This document shows positions 23,066-34,439 of a DNA stretch of 64,000 nt, in pieces (the first letter of the stretch is position 1; the number at the start of each line of letters is the position of its first letter). Source of the DNA: Apoderus coryli (lineage: Eukaryota > Arthropoda > Insecta > Coleoptera > Attelabidae). The stretch lies in the NCBI GenBank assembly GCA_911728435.2, contig OU452202.1:20501135-20565134 (forward strand), read 5' to 3'. The translations under genes were made by a program, and so were the position numbers. The notes beneath the pieces are model-generated. The model worked only from the letters and a program-made list of their open reading frames with translations. It was not told where the DNA came from and searched no databases.

Positions 23066-23915
23066 CACAGTATAATAAATAATACAGTATTCTGTCTTTC
23101 ACGTTTGCAAGCCGTCCTGCGCATATCGTCGCGCATGCCGCCATTATGGGTTACAACGTCAAAATAATCGCATTGACGTAGATAGATACAGTTCACTACT
23201 GTGTTCAATATATAGTTCATTGTCGGCGTGTACGAGATAAATAAATATTGTGTTTAAATCTAAATCTGTGTTTTGTGTTTTTGGTATAGTGTTCGTGAGA
23301 ATTAAAAGGATTTTATTTTTATTAACGTGTCTTGGGATTCATACAATGAATAATCACGGAGGACATGTGTGTGTTGCAAAATGTTGTCCCAATAAGCGGT
23401 ACACTTGCTCTAAACATTTTTTTCGCTTCCCCAAAGATCCTGTTAGGTGAGTAATAAGTAAAAATTAAGATAAATACTAGATAATTTTACGTTTATAACA
23501 ACTATTTGTATAACCGTAAAATTTATATTACGAAATGACAGTATCTAATATGTTTTTAAACTAAATACAAGTGAAACATAAACACAAGTTGTCGCGTGGC
23601 TAGTTGTTATTTTATTGACAATATCATTATAAAGTTTCAAGAAGTTTTTGCCAAAATTTGCCTTTAAAGTTGCTGTTGTTGTAATTTGTGAATTAAACTA
23701 TGACACACCACAAATATTTCTGAAATTGACAGCGATATTATTATGTACTTAAATATTTTTACAAAAATAAAAATACAGTACTGTGGTTAGAAACCAAAAA
23801 CTATAATTATTCTTAGTCAGGACCTGTTTTGTAACCCAAAATGGCGGCATCTTACGTCACACTTTTTTTCAAAGTGCGAACGTGGAGACGGAATGCTGTA
23901 CTTATTAATGCTGTG
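23066..23915 (+). mobile_element. P-like THAP-family element, copy 3, with readable empty site
   Basis: Starts CACAGTATAATAAATAATAC and ends (reverse complement) CACAGCATTAATAAGTACAG. The direct repeat ACTTAAC flanks it (23059-23065, 23916-23922). The duplicated Harbinger unit 2 has the uninterrupted site GATACTTAACTAAGTG at about 25260, proving the insertion and a 7-bp duplication. The first THAP exon is at 23346-23446; the rest of the transposase is deleted. Confidence 0.85.
23346..23446 (+). pseudogene. THAP first exon of P-like element (copy 3)
   Basis: Encodes MNNHGGHVCVAKCCPNKRYT and SKHFFRFPKDPVR, ending at a GTGAGT donor in phase 2. C-x(2-4)-C plus HFFRFPKDP is the opening of a THAP domain; the CxxH half should lie in the next, deleted, exon. 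101 nt, the same as the copy 2 exon. Confidence 0.7.
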
Positions 23916-24134
23916 ACTTAACTAAGTGCTATCTACTCATGATTCGGTGCAATCAATTCCGTTCTTAAAATTTAGGTGACCCTTAACTATTCTCTACTTA
24001 AACTGTATGTGGTGCCAACGGGCATAAGTTGACTCGAGAAATCTCTTCTTAAATGGAATTCTAACCTCAATATTGCTTTTATATTTTTCATTATTGGGTT
24101 GTTTACTGTGTGTGGCGATTAAAAAATTAAAAAT

Positions 24135-24390
24135 ATGGAATTATTTGACGAGGATCTTGATGTTTTCGAATTAATTGAACATGGATTTCCAAGGAGGGTT
24201 TATGAAAGGCCGAATTATTTTTAGATATGGACAATTTAAATTTTTTTCAAAGATTTCGACTGACGAAGACTACGATTCGGTCTATCCTAGACCAAATTGA
24301 GCATTTTTACTAGAATTTGATGAGCTATGACAGCTTTCAATAGAAGATATTTTAGTAGGAAAGACCGAAAAGCGTCTTTGTGCTTAACAT
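24135..24390 (+). pseudogene. Harbinger transposase N-terminus, unit 2
   Basis: ATG at 24135 gives MELFDEDLDVFELIEHGFPR followed by RVYERPNYF and a stop. After a 1-2 nt shift it continues MDNLNFFQRFRLTK and LDQIEHF. This is the conserved N-terminus of HARBI1-like transposases; the DDE domain is missing. Confidence 0.7.
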
Positions 24391-24912
24391 ACCTATTATA
24401 TATATATATATAGAGGTACTGAGGAAATAGTCGATATTAAAAAATAATAATAGAGGTATATACCTATGTATTAAAACCATAACAACTTCACGTTTACAGT
24501 TTATTTAATTATTAATCCACAAAAGAATAAATAAGCTAACAACTCTACTTATGTTCCCAGGTAAATAATAAACTAAAACTATTTTTGAATATAAATCATA
24601 AAATATGTAAGTAGTAGTAGCACTCATCTAGCTAAATCTTATAATAGAAACAGATCAAATACTATGTATATGTAATAAATACATTTCAAATATATAACAA
24701 TAAGAATAGATAAATTTAACAATGGAAAATAATAACAAAAAGTTAATTTTATTAATTTGAATGATGCCACAATAACTATGATCCAACACTATCGATAGAA
24801 GAACTTCTTTCTCGTTGGAAGTGTAGTTTGGAGGTCTTCTCTTTTTTTATGTATCACTAACTTCCATCGTATTATATGTTATATTAAAAAAATGTATTAA
24901 ATAATAAAATGA

Positions 24913-25057
24913 AAATAATTTTGTGGCATAGCGGACAAAATGACTGGTTTTTCCTACACAAGGGACTTTTGTGTAATTTAGCAGGGCCTCAGTCTAAACA
25001 AAGTCCCTTGTGTAGGTAAACCCAGTCATTTTGTCCGCTATGCCACAAAATAATTTT
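24913..25057. mobile_element. 145-bp near-perfect hairpin inside Harbinger unit 2
   Basis: Arms sharing TTTGTGGCATAGCGGACAAA, ATGACTGG and CCTACACAAGGGACTTT are inverted around a loop of about 25 bp. Found only in unit 2, so it inserted after the duplication or was lost from unit 1. Confidence 0.75.
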
Positions 25058-25783
25058 GTTTCTAATATTTACGGACACAATTTAACTCTAGTATTTAATA
25101 ATTTTCGTTCACATTCACAATCAAAATTAATGTTTACATTATGAATTATTATGAAAACAAAACTGAAGAGGTTAAAAGTTAAAATATTACCTACTGCCCG
25201 ACCAAAAAACTCCTCTTCATTGTCGGCTACCTTAAATTTGCTATGTTGACAAATTTACCCGATACTTAACTAAGTGCTATCTACTCATGATTCGGTGCAA
25301 TCAATTCCGTTCTTAAAATTTAGATGACCCTTAACTATTCTCTACTTAAAGTGTATGTGGTGCAAACGGGCATTAGGATCTTAATTATTATTTTTACTTT
25401 TTTATTTATAATTTTTCTCATTATTAATGACACAGGGTTTGCGGTAATCGCATAGGTAATGTAATATTTATATATTATGCGTATCCTATGCCAAAGATGA
25501 ATGTAGACAATAGATGCTTAGCCCAATGTAGTAAAATCAGAACATTTCTAATTATACCAGCCACTAGGATAGTCGTGTATAACAGAAAGCAGTTTTGTCA
25601 CAGCCAAAATCCTTTGTGTATTTTATTAATATTAGAAACAAAACGCAACGTATATCAATTATGTTATTTTCTTTACAACAAAGATGCACCGGCAATGCTG
25701 TAATGTCCAAGAGAGGTTGATGAAAATTCTATATTAACCTTAGAGGGGATACGTAGGGGAATAGAAAATAACAATCAAAGGAA

Positions 25784-25811
25784 TGTGTGTGTGTGTGTGT
25801 GTGTGTGTGTG
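25784..25811. repeat. (TG)n microsatellite
   Basis: About 14 uninterrupted TG units. Confidence 0.95.
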
Positions 25812-25829
25812 GTGTTGCCGGTTTGTCGG

Positions 25830-26940
25830 TAAAAAGAAAACAGGTTGATAATTAATTATTTTTTTTATTGGTATTAACAAAACAAATACAATTTTCTTCC
25901 TTTAATAAGTATACAGGTATACTTATAATAAATTTTGATTTTTATATTATATTCTCCATGCTTTTTGTGTTGTTATAATATCTTAATATTTCTAGTAAAT
26001 TTTCGAATATTGGTTTTTAAGAATTATTATTAATAATTTGGACTATATCATCGATTATAATTCTAAATTTATAGGACTGTTATTCCTAGACGTTCTCTCT
26101 ATTTCACATAGAGCCATCAAAATATTTTATTCAAACCTGTTGCATCTCAAATAAAGTATGGAAGCCCTGAAGGGCTAGCTAGGTTTTTGAAGTGAATACT
26201 TCTTTGGCCGCATGAGAGCGATTTTTCAAGGTCGCGTCACGTCACGATTTATAAAATATTCGTCCCGCAAAAGAGATGAAGCATATAATAAATATGAGGG
26301 AGAGAGACAGAGGTATTTGTGGTGTATGCTACACACTACATCCTAAACGAATAGCGGCGAGAGAAAACGAATGCATGCATAGGCACAGCTACACTTAGGG
26401 TGTTATTTTACAAGGCATGTGTATTATACGAGATACTGTCGATAAAACCGGTGTAGGTATTGAATTCAATTTTTTATGGAGGTCGACTTAAACGGTAATC
26501 ATATAATAACGAAATATTAGAGAGAGTCAGCCATAAGGAAGAAGATTGGGCTTCGTGATGCTTGGATTCGTTTGAAAATTATGAGGCAATTAAAAATATT
26601 AATAATATATACTTTACCCAAGAGAAATAAATATGTTGTAGTTTGAAATTCTCGTGAAAGACGTATTCACTTCTATCACGTGTACTGTGCTGCACGCGAA
26701 TTTATTTTATAAATGACTAGTCAGATAACGAATTAATAAAATTTTATAATCACCTGCGATGTGTATCTAGCAGAAATAATACTGGCCCAAATTCTAGTGA
26801 AATAGAGACACGTTCTAGTGTTTATCAGTTAAGTATTCCAATATTAGTTCTATTCTACTTTCTACTATACTAATAATAAATATTTTTGGTCCACAGACAA
26901 GAGAACTAGTTAAGTGTCCAAATAAAATTATATAAGTATA
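25830..26940. other. Region without recognised gene
   Basis: AT-rich, with scattered blocks such as GGAAGCCCTGAAGGGCTAGC (about 26160). No exon or TIR pair recognised. Confidence 0.35.
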
Positions 26941-26944
26941 GGTA

Positions 26945-27309
26945 CGAGGGTGGTTTAGTCCGTGACATTTAAAAGACTCCATTTTATGTCAAAAAATCAT
27001 TTTATTTTTTTACATAATCTCCTTTTAGCTCGATACATTTAGTCCAACGTGTTTCCATTTTTTTATTCCTTCTAAATAATAAGAATCCTCAAGGCCCTAT
27101 CAATATAGCGTTTGTTTGAATGATGACCTCTTCGCATATTGGACCCGAGTCTCCTACCACTTAGCCATTTATGCAGGTTTGGCAACAGGAAATAGTCGGA
27201 ACGGGCTATATCTGGAGACTATGGTGATTGAGGTATGAGGAAGGAGTTGGTAGCTCAAGTTACTGCGCGGGAAATTCAAAAACTTACGGAGATATCAAAC
27301 CACCCTCGT
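26945..27309 (-). mobile_element. Internally deleted mariner, 365 bp
   Basis: CGAGGGTGGTTT and AAACCACCCTCG ends with TA on both sides. The minus strand retains the transposase C-terminus with frameshifts: LPNLHKWLSGRRLGSN and METRWTKCIELKGDYVKK, the conserved tail of mariner (DD34D) transposases. The N-terminal two-thirds is deleted. Confidence 0.8.
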
Positions 27310-27610
27310 ATATAAATAATTTGATTTTACGATCCTATCTCCCGATATTCTAAAATCACAGAATCACAATATGATATAAATAATAATGTACTTTCAGTCA
27401 AAAAATAATATAATTTTTGTACATTGTTCCGTACGACTATGTTAACTACGTGACAACATTGCATATAATGCATTAAGGCTCTTTTCTTCCTACATTTATA
27501 CGTATTTGAAGTTTACAAGTGACTCATCCCACGTGTGTTCTACATATAGACATTTTCTATCACTATAAGTCTGTTTGCAAGTTCTGTTAGCACTTGACAA
27601 AAATATTTGG

Positions 27611-27669
27611 AGTTAAACCATAGAATAAGTAAGCTAGTTAGCGTAGCTTTCTTATTCTATGGTTAAACT
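27611..27669. repeat. Short hairpin with AGTTAAACCATAGAATAAG arms
   Basis: Perfect 19-bp arms around about 21 bp. The same arm sequence (TTTAACCATAGAATAA) opens the repeat at 44721. Confidence 0.75.
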
Positions 27670-27982
27670 TCGACACTTGTTTGCAAATCGTCTCATGTCT
27701 AATCTCTACTTGATCCCAGAAAAATTGGGGTAAAATGTAAAATCAGGTGAAAGGGGATGGCCATTCAATTGAATGAAGTGTTAAAATTTAAAAAGAATAA
27801 AAAGATCAGGTTCAGATATTTAATCTGAAGACAATAAGGCATTTAAATTTGATAATTTTACAATTTAAAATCATTAATACGTTGTTGCCAATTCATTTAA
27901 TCTGTGCTGCAGCACATAGGAAAATGCATTCAATAGCTAAACTATCACAGTAAAAACACCACAAGCGTGCCACCAACTTATA

Positions 27983-28460
27983 CTGGTGATTTATAAACTT
28001 TACGTTTGCGTCCACCGCTGCCGTTTTTTTATAAAGACAATGCCATTACAGTTCTACATCGTTATTTATAAACGGTTGTCTCAACTCATAACCTATAATC
28101 ATTTTATTTACTTTCGTTCTTGGTTCTTATTATTTATTAATAATATCTAATATCATAAATACAAACATGGATTTATGTAATGAGGGCAGGGAGCAAATAA
28201 CAATTGGGAGTAAATAATAATTTTAATTTACGGGATCATCTGATTTCTGTCAAATTGGGCGCATAACAATTTATTGCGTTTCTATTGGTTGTGTTGCCAA
28301 CGGCGGACAGAAAAAGATAAACTTAAATATGTTAACGGCAGGCGACGCAAAACGGTAAACGGAAACAGCAGTTTATAAATAAAAGTAGGCAATTTACGTA
28401 TGGTGAAATCGGACTGTGGACGACAGCACAGAACGCAACGTAGAGTTTATAAATCACCAG
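27983..28460. mobile_element. 478-bp TIR element, CTGGTGATTTATAAAC ends
   Basis: The left end CTGGTGATTTATAAACTTTA and the inverted right end CTGGTGATTTATAAACTCTA match nearly perfectly, and similarity continues through GCGT and CCAC blocks. Non-coding interior, including TTTATAAAGACAATGCCATT. Target duplication not resolved. Confidence 0.7.
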
Positions 28461-28469
28461 ATATTCTTA

Positions 28470-29400
28470 ACTCAAATGAACTTAACCTGACTTCTAAAAT
28501 CTTATTATTAGTGTATGTGAAAACTAGTACGCAAAATCTATTTAATTACAACTGGAAGCAAAATATTTTAAGTTTCAAAAATGTAGTTTAAAAACGACCT
28601 GTTATCATCGGGAGTAGGTTTTTCTGATGATTCATATTAGTTTATGGTTTTTAGTGACTGTATACAACATCAATGTAACACGAGGATTGTTAAATAGAAA
28701 TTTATTTGGTCTAGGTATGTGTTTTTATTAAAATTAAAGTATATGCTTTAGCCAGACTTCATTAGAAAGCCCTGAATTAGAGAATTGGCAACAATGCTTT
28801 GGACCCTCCGCAATAACACCTCTCCTAAAAGACATCGCTTTTGCCACGAAAATTTGTGTGACGTCCCAATCCAGCGTCAAATCATTTTGTATAATAATAT
28901 TGTACCTACTTCGTATCATGATAATTATTATGAGACACTTTCAAGCTTTCGATATTAATCCCATCTCTTTCAACCTTTCGGACGTATTTGGGTCAATCGT
29001 ATTGTACCGATTGTCGTTACAGAGTACGAAATAAAGAAGAGATAGGTAGTTGTTGTCTCTATCGCTTTTTTGCTTACAGAGTTCTGCTCCTGTGACTTGT
29101 TGAATAAAAAAGTCTTATAAATGTATTTCTATTTCTATTTAACAACCCTCGCATAATAAATCTAATGTAGCTACACTTCATTTGTTTGTAAGTATATATT
29201 GCAGTTTGCATTTCAAATTAGAATTATTTAGCACCTATATAAAATAGTAAATTAGTAAAATACGAAATTTTTAAATTTAACATTATTAATAGGTAATAAA
29301 TTAAAGATCAAATTCTCTAGAACCTCTCAGTTATTTTACTTAAAGCTCAAGATCTAAGTCACAGTGATTTTTGTCAATAATGAATACTCAAGGAGCAACT
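28470..29400. other. Region without recognised gene
   Basis: Lies just downstream of the minus-strand membrane-protein gene. 28734-28919 has an open minus frame without motif. A TTTATT (AATAAA on the minus strand) was not found close to the stop at 29421. Confidence 0.3.
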
Positions 29401-29420
29401 TTAATAACTGATACGTCCTC

Positions 29421-32400
29421 TCATGCAGTTATATAATACTCGCGTCGTTGTATGCATTTCTCTCGCATTATGTAGCATAATGCAATAGTGATAAGTACTG
29501 CTATAGTGATTCCCATCCCTATGCTGACCCAGATGATCTCTTCGTTGATGCCTTGGTAGGAATGTCCTGCAAAAAATAAATAAAACGTGAGTAACTTGTT
29601 AAAATATAATGGTCCAATTTTATACATGGTCGACTGTTTCCGTTTTATTTTCCATTGTGCTTTTACAGTCTCCATATTTTATAACTTTTACGCACCATAG
29701 AGTAGATGAAGATAATAGAGATTAAAGGACCGAAGACAAAGCGTTAAAATCAGAGATATAGAGGAGACAGAGTGAGCTTGACAGCTGCGCGAACTGCTAA
29801 TAATGTAGGCCGCCATATTTTACAATTGACAGTGCCGTATCATCGTGAAGGGTACGTATAGTGACTACCCGTTTTCAATATACTATTTTATTAAACTCAT
29901 TTTGTGTACTTTCATTTCAAACATTAAGAATCAATTATAAGATATTTTTATGAAAATGTTTACAGTTTTATTGAATTTTTCACGGTGCTTATGGTTTAAG
30001 CTTTTATAACTACCTAATCTGTATCTGTGGATAGTTTTAGTTTTTTGTACAATTCTTGTCTACGTTTTTTATAGTTTTTACAACACACGCCATTGTTTAT
30101 AAAACTTAAACACTAAAACTAAATAATTAAAAATAAAATATTTTGCAGCATGCCAACATAAAATAGCGGCATTTTGTTGGCCTGAATTTAAAATTCCCGC
30201 TTTAATAGACGAATCGTAGTTTAACTCGATTTGTTGTTTTCCCACAGTTGGCACAACAATAGAGGAACATGGCGCGCCCGGTTGATCCTTCGAAAATCGT
30301 ATGCGCACTCGAACCTCATTCTCCCTCTAGATAAAATTAACGAATCTCTATCAAAACCATTCATTATCAGCGGCATACCTCAGGGGTCAATATTTGGAGT
30401 AATGTTATTTATTTTGTTATGCCATTGTCTTTATAAAGACAATGGTTGGGTTGGGGTCTTTATAAAGACAATGGTTGTGCCGCTGATAACAAATTTCCTC
30501 ATCCACGACTATATCTAAAACGTGACATGCTTAGGAAAATGCAGATAGATTTAAATATTCAGCTTTCCCAAGGGTGACATGTCTTCATTGTTTCCAACAT
30601 ACAAGTTGTCAAAGTTCTTTTTAGTATTTAATAAAATTTTGTTTAAAATATTTTTTTTTTTAATATGAGGGATAGGGGCGTCATGTTTATGCCAACACAA
30701 AAGCAGCGGAGAGGTTAGGAACCGCCTTGCCTAGGCATCATAATTAAAAGTCCAACTTAGGTTATAGCATTGTCTTTAAAAGCACAATGGTTATAGCAAT
30801 AATAATTACAATTTTAGTAAAACCATCATTACTAAATTAACTTTAAACAAAGGAACATCTCTATTGTAATCCTGCAATGAAAATAAGACGAACTATATTT
30901 CCATTTGGATAACTTATAGTTTTGGTAGCAATATCACTGAAACTTTTTGGCTTTGGTCATTACGAAATAAATTCTATGTATATATCGCATTTGGGAATTC
31001 TTCCAAATATCTGCTTTTTAGCGGAAATGTATATTTTCTCTTCGTTTTCTTATTACTGAAACTCCACTTACTTTGGTCTCCTTTATACCCTTTTTGAAAT
31101 TTATTTTGTATGGTTTTTGTTGAACAAATCGATCTGTTGGCAGTGTCAACAAGGCAGAGAGTTATAAAAAAAATTATAATACTGGAATTGTTGAGATAAA
31201 AAAACGTTTGTACTGGTTCTATCCAGTGGCGTAGAGAACCAACAGAAGGATTTGTGATTCATTAGAAACAAAAACTATTATAACAGAGTGTTTTGTATTT
31301 TTAAATAAATTTGAAAGAGTAAAGAACAAATTATAAAAAAATCTTAAGAAATTGTAGTTTGCATATACTGTTCCCAGCGAATGGAAATTCAATCGGGTAC
31401 GAAAGCTGAATAATCAAAATGGTACAATGTACAATTTTGGCAGCTTATATCGTTTTATTGTAACACTCAATTTTAAAAAGGACGAAAAATAAGATTTGGT
31501 CCATTGCGAAATTGCCCCGGCATTGTTACAATAAACAAAAATCTCGTAGGTAATGGAATATGTGTTTTTAATCCTTGCAAAATCTACAACTACCTGTTTT
31601 TTTTTGTTTCTAAAAGTTCATAAATCAATTTTGAATCATTGTCTAATAGACACAAATTGCTGACACCAATAAATAACAGAAGCAGAAAGAAAATAGAAAA
31701 TATGGCAAGAAACATGACTCGTTTGGCTCCTCATTATTTATTTTCTGCTTCTACCCTCAAAGTGCATTTATTTTAGTATTTTTCTTGGAAAAACGTTCGC
31801 CGTTTATCGGTAGAGACAAATTTCCCCCGGGATATAACACTACGGATGAGAGGACCGTAAAACTGCTACACTAACTAGATTGTTAGCTTTTTCATTTCTC
31901 CTTGTTTGATTTTGATTCTATTATGAAATTTTCTTTATGAATATATACGAATTGTGTTTTATTACTTTTATTGCAATGAAATGCTCAGTAAGTTTACGAT
32001 TATAGGATAATGTTGCGAGGGTCGAGGAAGGCAGGGATCCTAAGCAATTTCTACTACATAATAATATGTAATAATAATTATAATTGAAATCTAAAATTTA
32101 TAATGTAGCGCGTAAACGGTACTCTTATTTTAAAGCAGAATTATCCACATTTGCATGTCACAACACTGTTCGCTATCGCCCGTGGACTGGTACGTTGGCT
32201 TTATATATGATTTGCCCTCGTTCTCGAACCCTTCCAGAGAGTAGACGAACATTCTAGCGCACGTATGTCCATTCTAGACTCATGGTGGTCGACACAACTA
32301 GCTCGAGACGTATAGCGGTGTTGCCAACAGGTGTACATTTTCTTGCTCGTTACATTACGTACCCTATACAGGGTGAATTGCTGAGATCGATTTCTCGGAA

Positions 32401-32772
32401 ATAAACCGTAAACCATAGTAACATTTTGAAAGTTTAGAATTGTACTACCGTCCATAGGAAGATTGTAGACATATAATCTTCCTTTGTTGTTAGTGCGATA
32501 TTTTTTTATTGTTCCCCGTATAAAATAATCTAGGACAGTTAACTTTGGGAAAAATGATGGCCACAATAAAAATGTCCATTATTGGCAATCCACTTGTTGC
32601 TTCTAAATGTTCTTTAACTATAGAGAGTGATTGTTTAATGGCGCGCCATTGTGTTCATAATTAATTAATTCACTAATTAAACTTACCATTATAGTTGCCA
32701 GGTGCTATCCCGCTAACTTTTCCAGCGACTCGACCACCAACAGGCATATTTGATACTTTCACAATATTTGGA
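29421..32772 (-). CDS. C-terminal two exons of a single-pass membrane protein
   Basis: Exon 32772-32687 encodes PNIVKVSNMPVGGRVAGKVS and GIAPGNYN, ending GTAAGT in phase 1. Exon 29566-29421 (acceptor TTTTTTGCAG) continues GHSYQGINEEI, then a hydrophobic helix (WVSIGMGITIAVLITIALCY, from about the 13th residue of this exon), then the basic/polar tail MREKCIQRREYYITA and TGA. The junction completes a Gly codon, so the phases agree. The layout is a type I membrane protein end: extracellular Gly-rich linker, one membrane span, short cytoplasmic tail with positive residues. The start of the 32.7 kb exon (after TATAAAG) is weak. No upstream exons were identified, so the ectodomain is unknown. The intron carries LINE and palindromic debris. 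Confidence 0.6.
30330..30420 (+). pseudogene. Reverse transcriptase motif relic
   Basis: Translates to INESLSKPFIISGIPQGSIF followed by GVMLFI. The SGIPQGSILGP.LF block is a hallmark of non-LTR reverse transcriptases. Only about 30 codons remain. Confidence 0.6.
30421..30490. repeat. Perfect 24-bp palindrome and a partial second copy
   Basis: CCATTGTCTTTA is followed directly by its exact reverse complement. After GGTTGGGGT comes a second TCTTTATAAAGACAATGG. Sister motifs: 3281-3299, about 21190, 21375, 28037 and 30772. The flanks ATCAGCGGCA (30365) and TGCCGCTGAT (30478) are themselves inverted. Confidence 0.85.
30520..32190. other. Intronic/intergenic AT-rich sequence
   Basis: No exon recognised. 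GCATTGTCTTTAAAAGCACA near 30772 is a diverged copy of the palindromic motif. Confidence 0.35.
32201..32575. mobile_element. Single transposon end (CAGGGTGAATTGC)
   Basis: CAGGGTGAATTGCTGAGATC at about 32367 looks like the terminus of a CAGGGTG-type element extending to about 32575. The long minus-strand frame here (32566-32201) has no transposase or host motif, crosses that terminus, and is judged non-genic. Confidence 0.35.
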
Positions 32773-32960
32773 CTTTATATGAAATTCGGAAGTTCATGAA
32801 TGCGCATACCTATTTTGAAATAACCTGCAATAAAAACAACAATTTCTTTTATAACTGCTGTTGGTGAACGATTTTCCATATCTAGGGAATATTTGCTTGT
32901 TCCACACATTTTGCACTTTTGTATAGGTACGCCTGTAATTTTTATTGTAATTGTCAGGCT

Positions 32961-33000
32961 ACTGAAGACGGCATGAATCTGTTTGCCGAAACGTCTTGTG
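32961..33000 (+). other. Hammerhead-core-like motif 2
   Basis: ACTGAAGA, then CGGCA..loop..TTGCC, then GAAACGTC. CUGANGA and GAAA are both exact, and the stem between them is GGCA/TGCC with one bulged C. Stem III would be minimal. Confidence 0.3.
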
Positions 33001-33059
33001 TAATGTGTATACGTAAAAATAGAAATAAAACAATATATCAATTAAAATAAGACTACTCC

Positions 33060-34380
33060 ATGTTGTGTACATCTCTAGTAAGTATGTAACATAACTACCT
33101 TAAAAAGAAGTAGAGTTAAAATATAAAATAAAACACGTTCACATTAGGTCGACCGCGTCGGACAGATATTTTAACGGGCATAAAGATATTCGCATTTCGC
33201 ATTAGCACACTTATTTATCTTTTTCTAAAAGTTGATATCTATCAAAAAGCTAGCTATGCCCGTAAGAAGCAGAGTTTAAATTATTTCAGTTCCAGTACAG
33301 AAACCTTAGAATTCGCCATGTTTTCCATATAATACTAGTGGTAACTTTTGAACCACTCTGAATAATTTTCTAAAATTTTAGTATATGATTAATGTCAAGT
33401 CTAAACCAATGAGATTGTGGAATAATAAATAGGGCTTTCCATTTAAAAAAACGTCAGTTTGGTTCACCCTGATGAGATGAGCCACCCTGTACAAATAACA
33501 ATAATTTTAAAATACGTCCTTTATAACTGCCTACACACTGGCTGCTTAGTTCAGCGTGAAATTTTTGGTCTTTGAGGTAATCTCGAACTTCGACGCACTA
33601 ATAACTCACCCTGTATATATTATTTTGTAAAATATGAACCAAAATAAAAAATACATTTTAATTAAAAAAGATATTATTAAATTACTATATAATTTCATCC
33701 CCATAATTCTGTATTCAAATCTTAAGTTTAATCATTTAATTAATACATCAAACCGAAAACTTTTGAAATCCCAGATCACGTAGGCAGTCGAAAACTTTAC
33801 GGTTGTGACACTTAAAGACTATACCCTTTCCAAACTCTATATATAGTTATCTCTGCAAGTTGTAAAAGTTTCGATGTCATTGTAGTTAAAACTACAAATC
33901 TGATAAAGCTTTAGAAACTTTTTGGCAACGGCAATTTTTTGTGGTAGGAAGAAAGTTGTTGTGTCATATTTTCTTCTAGCAAAACTTTTTCTATACAGGC
34001 TGATTTTTGTAGACAGCCTATTTGATTTGTGTAATTTGGAATACTTTTTATATTTCACTGTACATTTCGCTAGCACAAATAAATAAACTTTGTATTGGTA
34101 TTCACTAGGTATACCTATAGACCAGGGTCTATAATTTTTGAGACCAAAAAAAATTATAGTAGGATGAAACCCATTGGAAAAGGTAGAGAATATAACAAAA
34201 ATGAAAGGAAAAATAAATTACGGGCGATCTGAGGTCGGGAAGTGGGAGGGGGTGAGTTTTTAAGGGTAAAAAACGGTTAATCTCGATTTTATAAAAAAGA
34301 TGCGAACAAAGAAGATATAAAAAAAATGGATTACAATTAATCAAATCTATTAATAAATGTAAAAATGATATAACACTGAA
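33060..34380. other. Region without recognised gene
   Basis: Single CAGGGTG-type ends occur near 33490 and 33610 (CACCCTGTA). No exon recognised; open frames at 33837-34344 (minus) are AT-rich noise. Confidence 0.35.
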
Positions 34381-34439
34381 CCAATTAAGATTTCAAAAAT
34401 ATCAATTGGCAAGAATTAAATCTTGTTTCATATTGGCCA

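Larger units (their letters stand above)
22070..25372 (+). mobile_element. Composite PIF/Harbinger element, TTA target duplication
   Basis: Starts TGCCCGTTTGCACCACATAC and ends GTATGTGGTGCAAACGGGCA, with TTA on both sides (22067-22069 and 25373-25375). A second, internal right terminus (..GGTGCCAACGGGCA, ending near 24024) splits it into two tandem units. Unit 1 has the left TIR, a 113-bp tandem duplication, a broken transposase start, a GC-rich insert and a P-like insertion. Unit 2 (from about 24025) lacks the left TIR but repeats the transposase start and the shared 3' part (CTACTGCCCGACCAAAAAAC..). Both transposases are truncated. Confidence 0.8.

Noticed and set aside
30078..30308. 76-codon minus-strand frame
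   Set aside because: No motif; overlaps GC-richer transposon-end-like sequence.
32201..32566. 121-codon minus-strand frame as a gene
   Set aside because: It crosses a CAGGGTG-type transposon terminus and shows no conserved motif.
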